Shown: piece after piece, positions 6,200 through 6,793 of the stretch
Layout: every line of letters begins with the position of its first letter
How positions within the stretch are numbered: position 1 is the first letter of the stretch
DNA from: Prevotella sp. UBA7782
Lineage (GTDB): Bacteria > Bacteroidota > Bacteroidia > Bacteroidales > Bacteroidaceae
Direction of reading: 5' to 3'
Length of the DNA: 6,793 nt
Assembly: GCA_002480935.1 (NCBI GenBank)
Contig: DLDC01000219.1
Span: 217-7,009 of the forward strand
Translations under genes and position numbers: made by a program
Notes under the pieces: model-generated
Database searches by the model: none
What the model saw: the letters and a program-made list of their open reading frames with translations, nothing else
Told to the model about the DNA's origin: nothing

Positions 6200-6793
6200 A
6201 TGAGATATTATTCAACCAACCACAAAGCGCCGGAGGCCACACTAGAGAAAGCGGTGGTGAAAGGACTGGCAGAAGACAGGGGCTTATACATGCCGGAACG
6301 CATCAATAAGCTGCCGAAAGACTTCTTTGAGCACATTGACGAGCTGTCGTTTCAGGAGATAGCGTTCCACGTAGCCGAAGCTTTCTTCGGTGAGGACGTA
6401 GAACATGACGCGCTCAAAAAAATAGTTTATGACACTCTGTCATTTGATGTGCCCGTGAAGAAGGTGCAAGACAACATCTATACATTAGAACTCTTTCACG
6501 GTCCCACACTGGCTTTCAAGGACGTGGGTGCCCGGTTCATGGCCCGATTGCTGCAATATTTTGTACAAAAAGAGCGTAAAGCAGGCTCCGAAGGCCTCGT
6601 AAACGTGCTCGTAGCTACATCGGGCGACACGGGATCTGCCGTGGCCAACGGCTTCCTGGGCGTTGAGGGCATACACGTATATGTGCTTTATCCCAAAGGG
6701 AAAGTGAGCCATATACAGGAGTCGCAGTTCACTACGCTGGGCCAAAACATCACGGCGCTGGAGGTAGACGGCGTGTTTGACGACTGTCAGGCA
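6200..6793 (+). CDS. thrC: Threonine synthase, N-terminal part (cut by the window edge)
   Basis: The frame starts at the ATG at 6200-6202 and is open for 198 codons to the window end. ThrC is a PLP enzyme that converts O-phosphohomoserine to threonine and phosphate. Visible features are the N-terminal MRYYSTNH, the conserved EDRGLYMPERI (25-35), and the PLP-lysine motif FHGPTLAFKDVGARFM (99-114), with Lys107 as the predicted Schiff-base residue. LVATSGDTGSAVANGF (137-152) is the glycine-rich substrate/phosphate-binding loop, followed by VYVLYPKGKVSHIQE (160-174). This matches the N-terminal half of the E. coli/Bacteroidales type of about 430 residues, so roughly half lies outside the window. 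It starts 6 bases after the upstream stop, is probably translationally coupled to it, and completes the threonine pathway in the operon. Confidence 0.95.
   Translation, partial: MRYYSTNHKAPEATLEKAVVKGLAEDRGLYMPERINKLPKDFFEHIDELSFQEIAFHVAEAFFGEDVEHDALKKIVYDTLSFDVPVKKVQDNIYTLELFHGPTLAFKDVGARFMARLLQYFVQKERKAGSEGLVNVLVATSGDTGSAVANGFLGVEGIHVYVLYPKGKVSHIQESQFTTLGQNITALEVDGVFDDCQA

Overview
The window looks like chromosomal DNA from a Bacteroidota species, most likely a relatively GC-rich member of the Prevotellaceae. The evidence is: (i) TAnnTTTG-type -7 promoter boxes with a TTG or TTTG about 20 bases upstream; (ii) start codons without convincing Shine-Dalgarno sites; (iii) the gene order thrA - ApgM-type phosphomutase - thrC, which is typical of Bacteroidales; and (iv) protein sequences that read like Prevotella/Bacteroides versions. 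The genus is inferred from recall, not from a search.

Layout. Positions 1-409 (minus) hold the N-terminal 136 codons of a DUF4186-family protein cut by the left edge; its promoter (505-536) and a small leader hairpin (455-469) lie upstream. Positions 604-744 hold a compact repeat structure: 10-bp terminal inverted repeats, a nested perfect 17-bp inverted repeat, and tandem 22-bp imperfect repeats inside. One terminal arm supplies the stop codon of the next gene. Positions 738-2339 (minus) encode a COG2509-type FAD-dependent dehydrogenase of unknown substrate. Positions 2340-2503 form a divergent promoter region firing left into the dehydrogenase and right into the threonine operon. Positions 2504-6793 (plus) hold thrA (aspartokinase/homoserine dehydrogenase), an ApgM-like proposed homoserine kinase, and the 5' part of thrC (threonine synthase), separated by only 9 and 6 bases.

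How the genes work together. ThrA carries out the first and third steps of the aspartate-to-threonine route (aspartate to aspartyl phosphate; aspartate semialdehyde to homoserine). The ApgM-like protein sits where thrB (GHMP-type homoserine kinase) would be expected and probably makes O-phosphohomoserine. ThrC converts that to threonine. Aspartate semialdehyde dehydrogenase (asd), the second step, is not in this window.

The window is mostly ordinary core metabolism. I do not see an undescribed multi-gene system. The least explained sequence is the 141-bp repeat structure at 604-744, followed by the thrA leader and the N-terminal extension of the DUF4186 protein.
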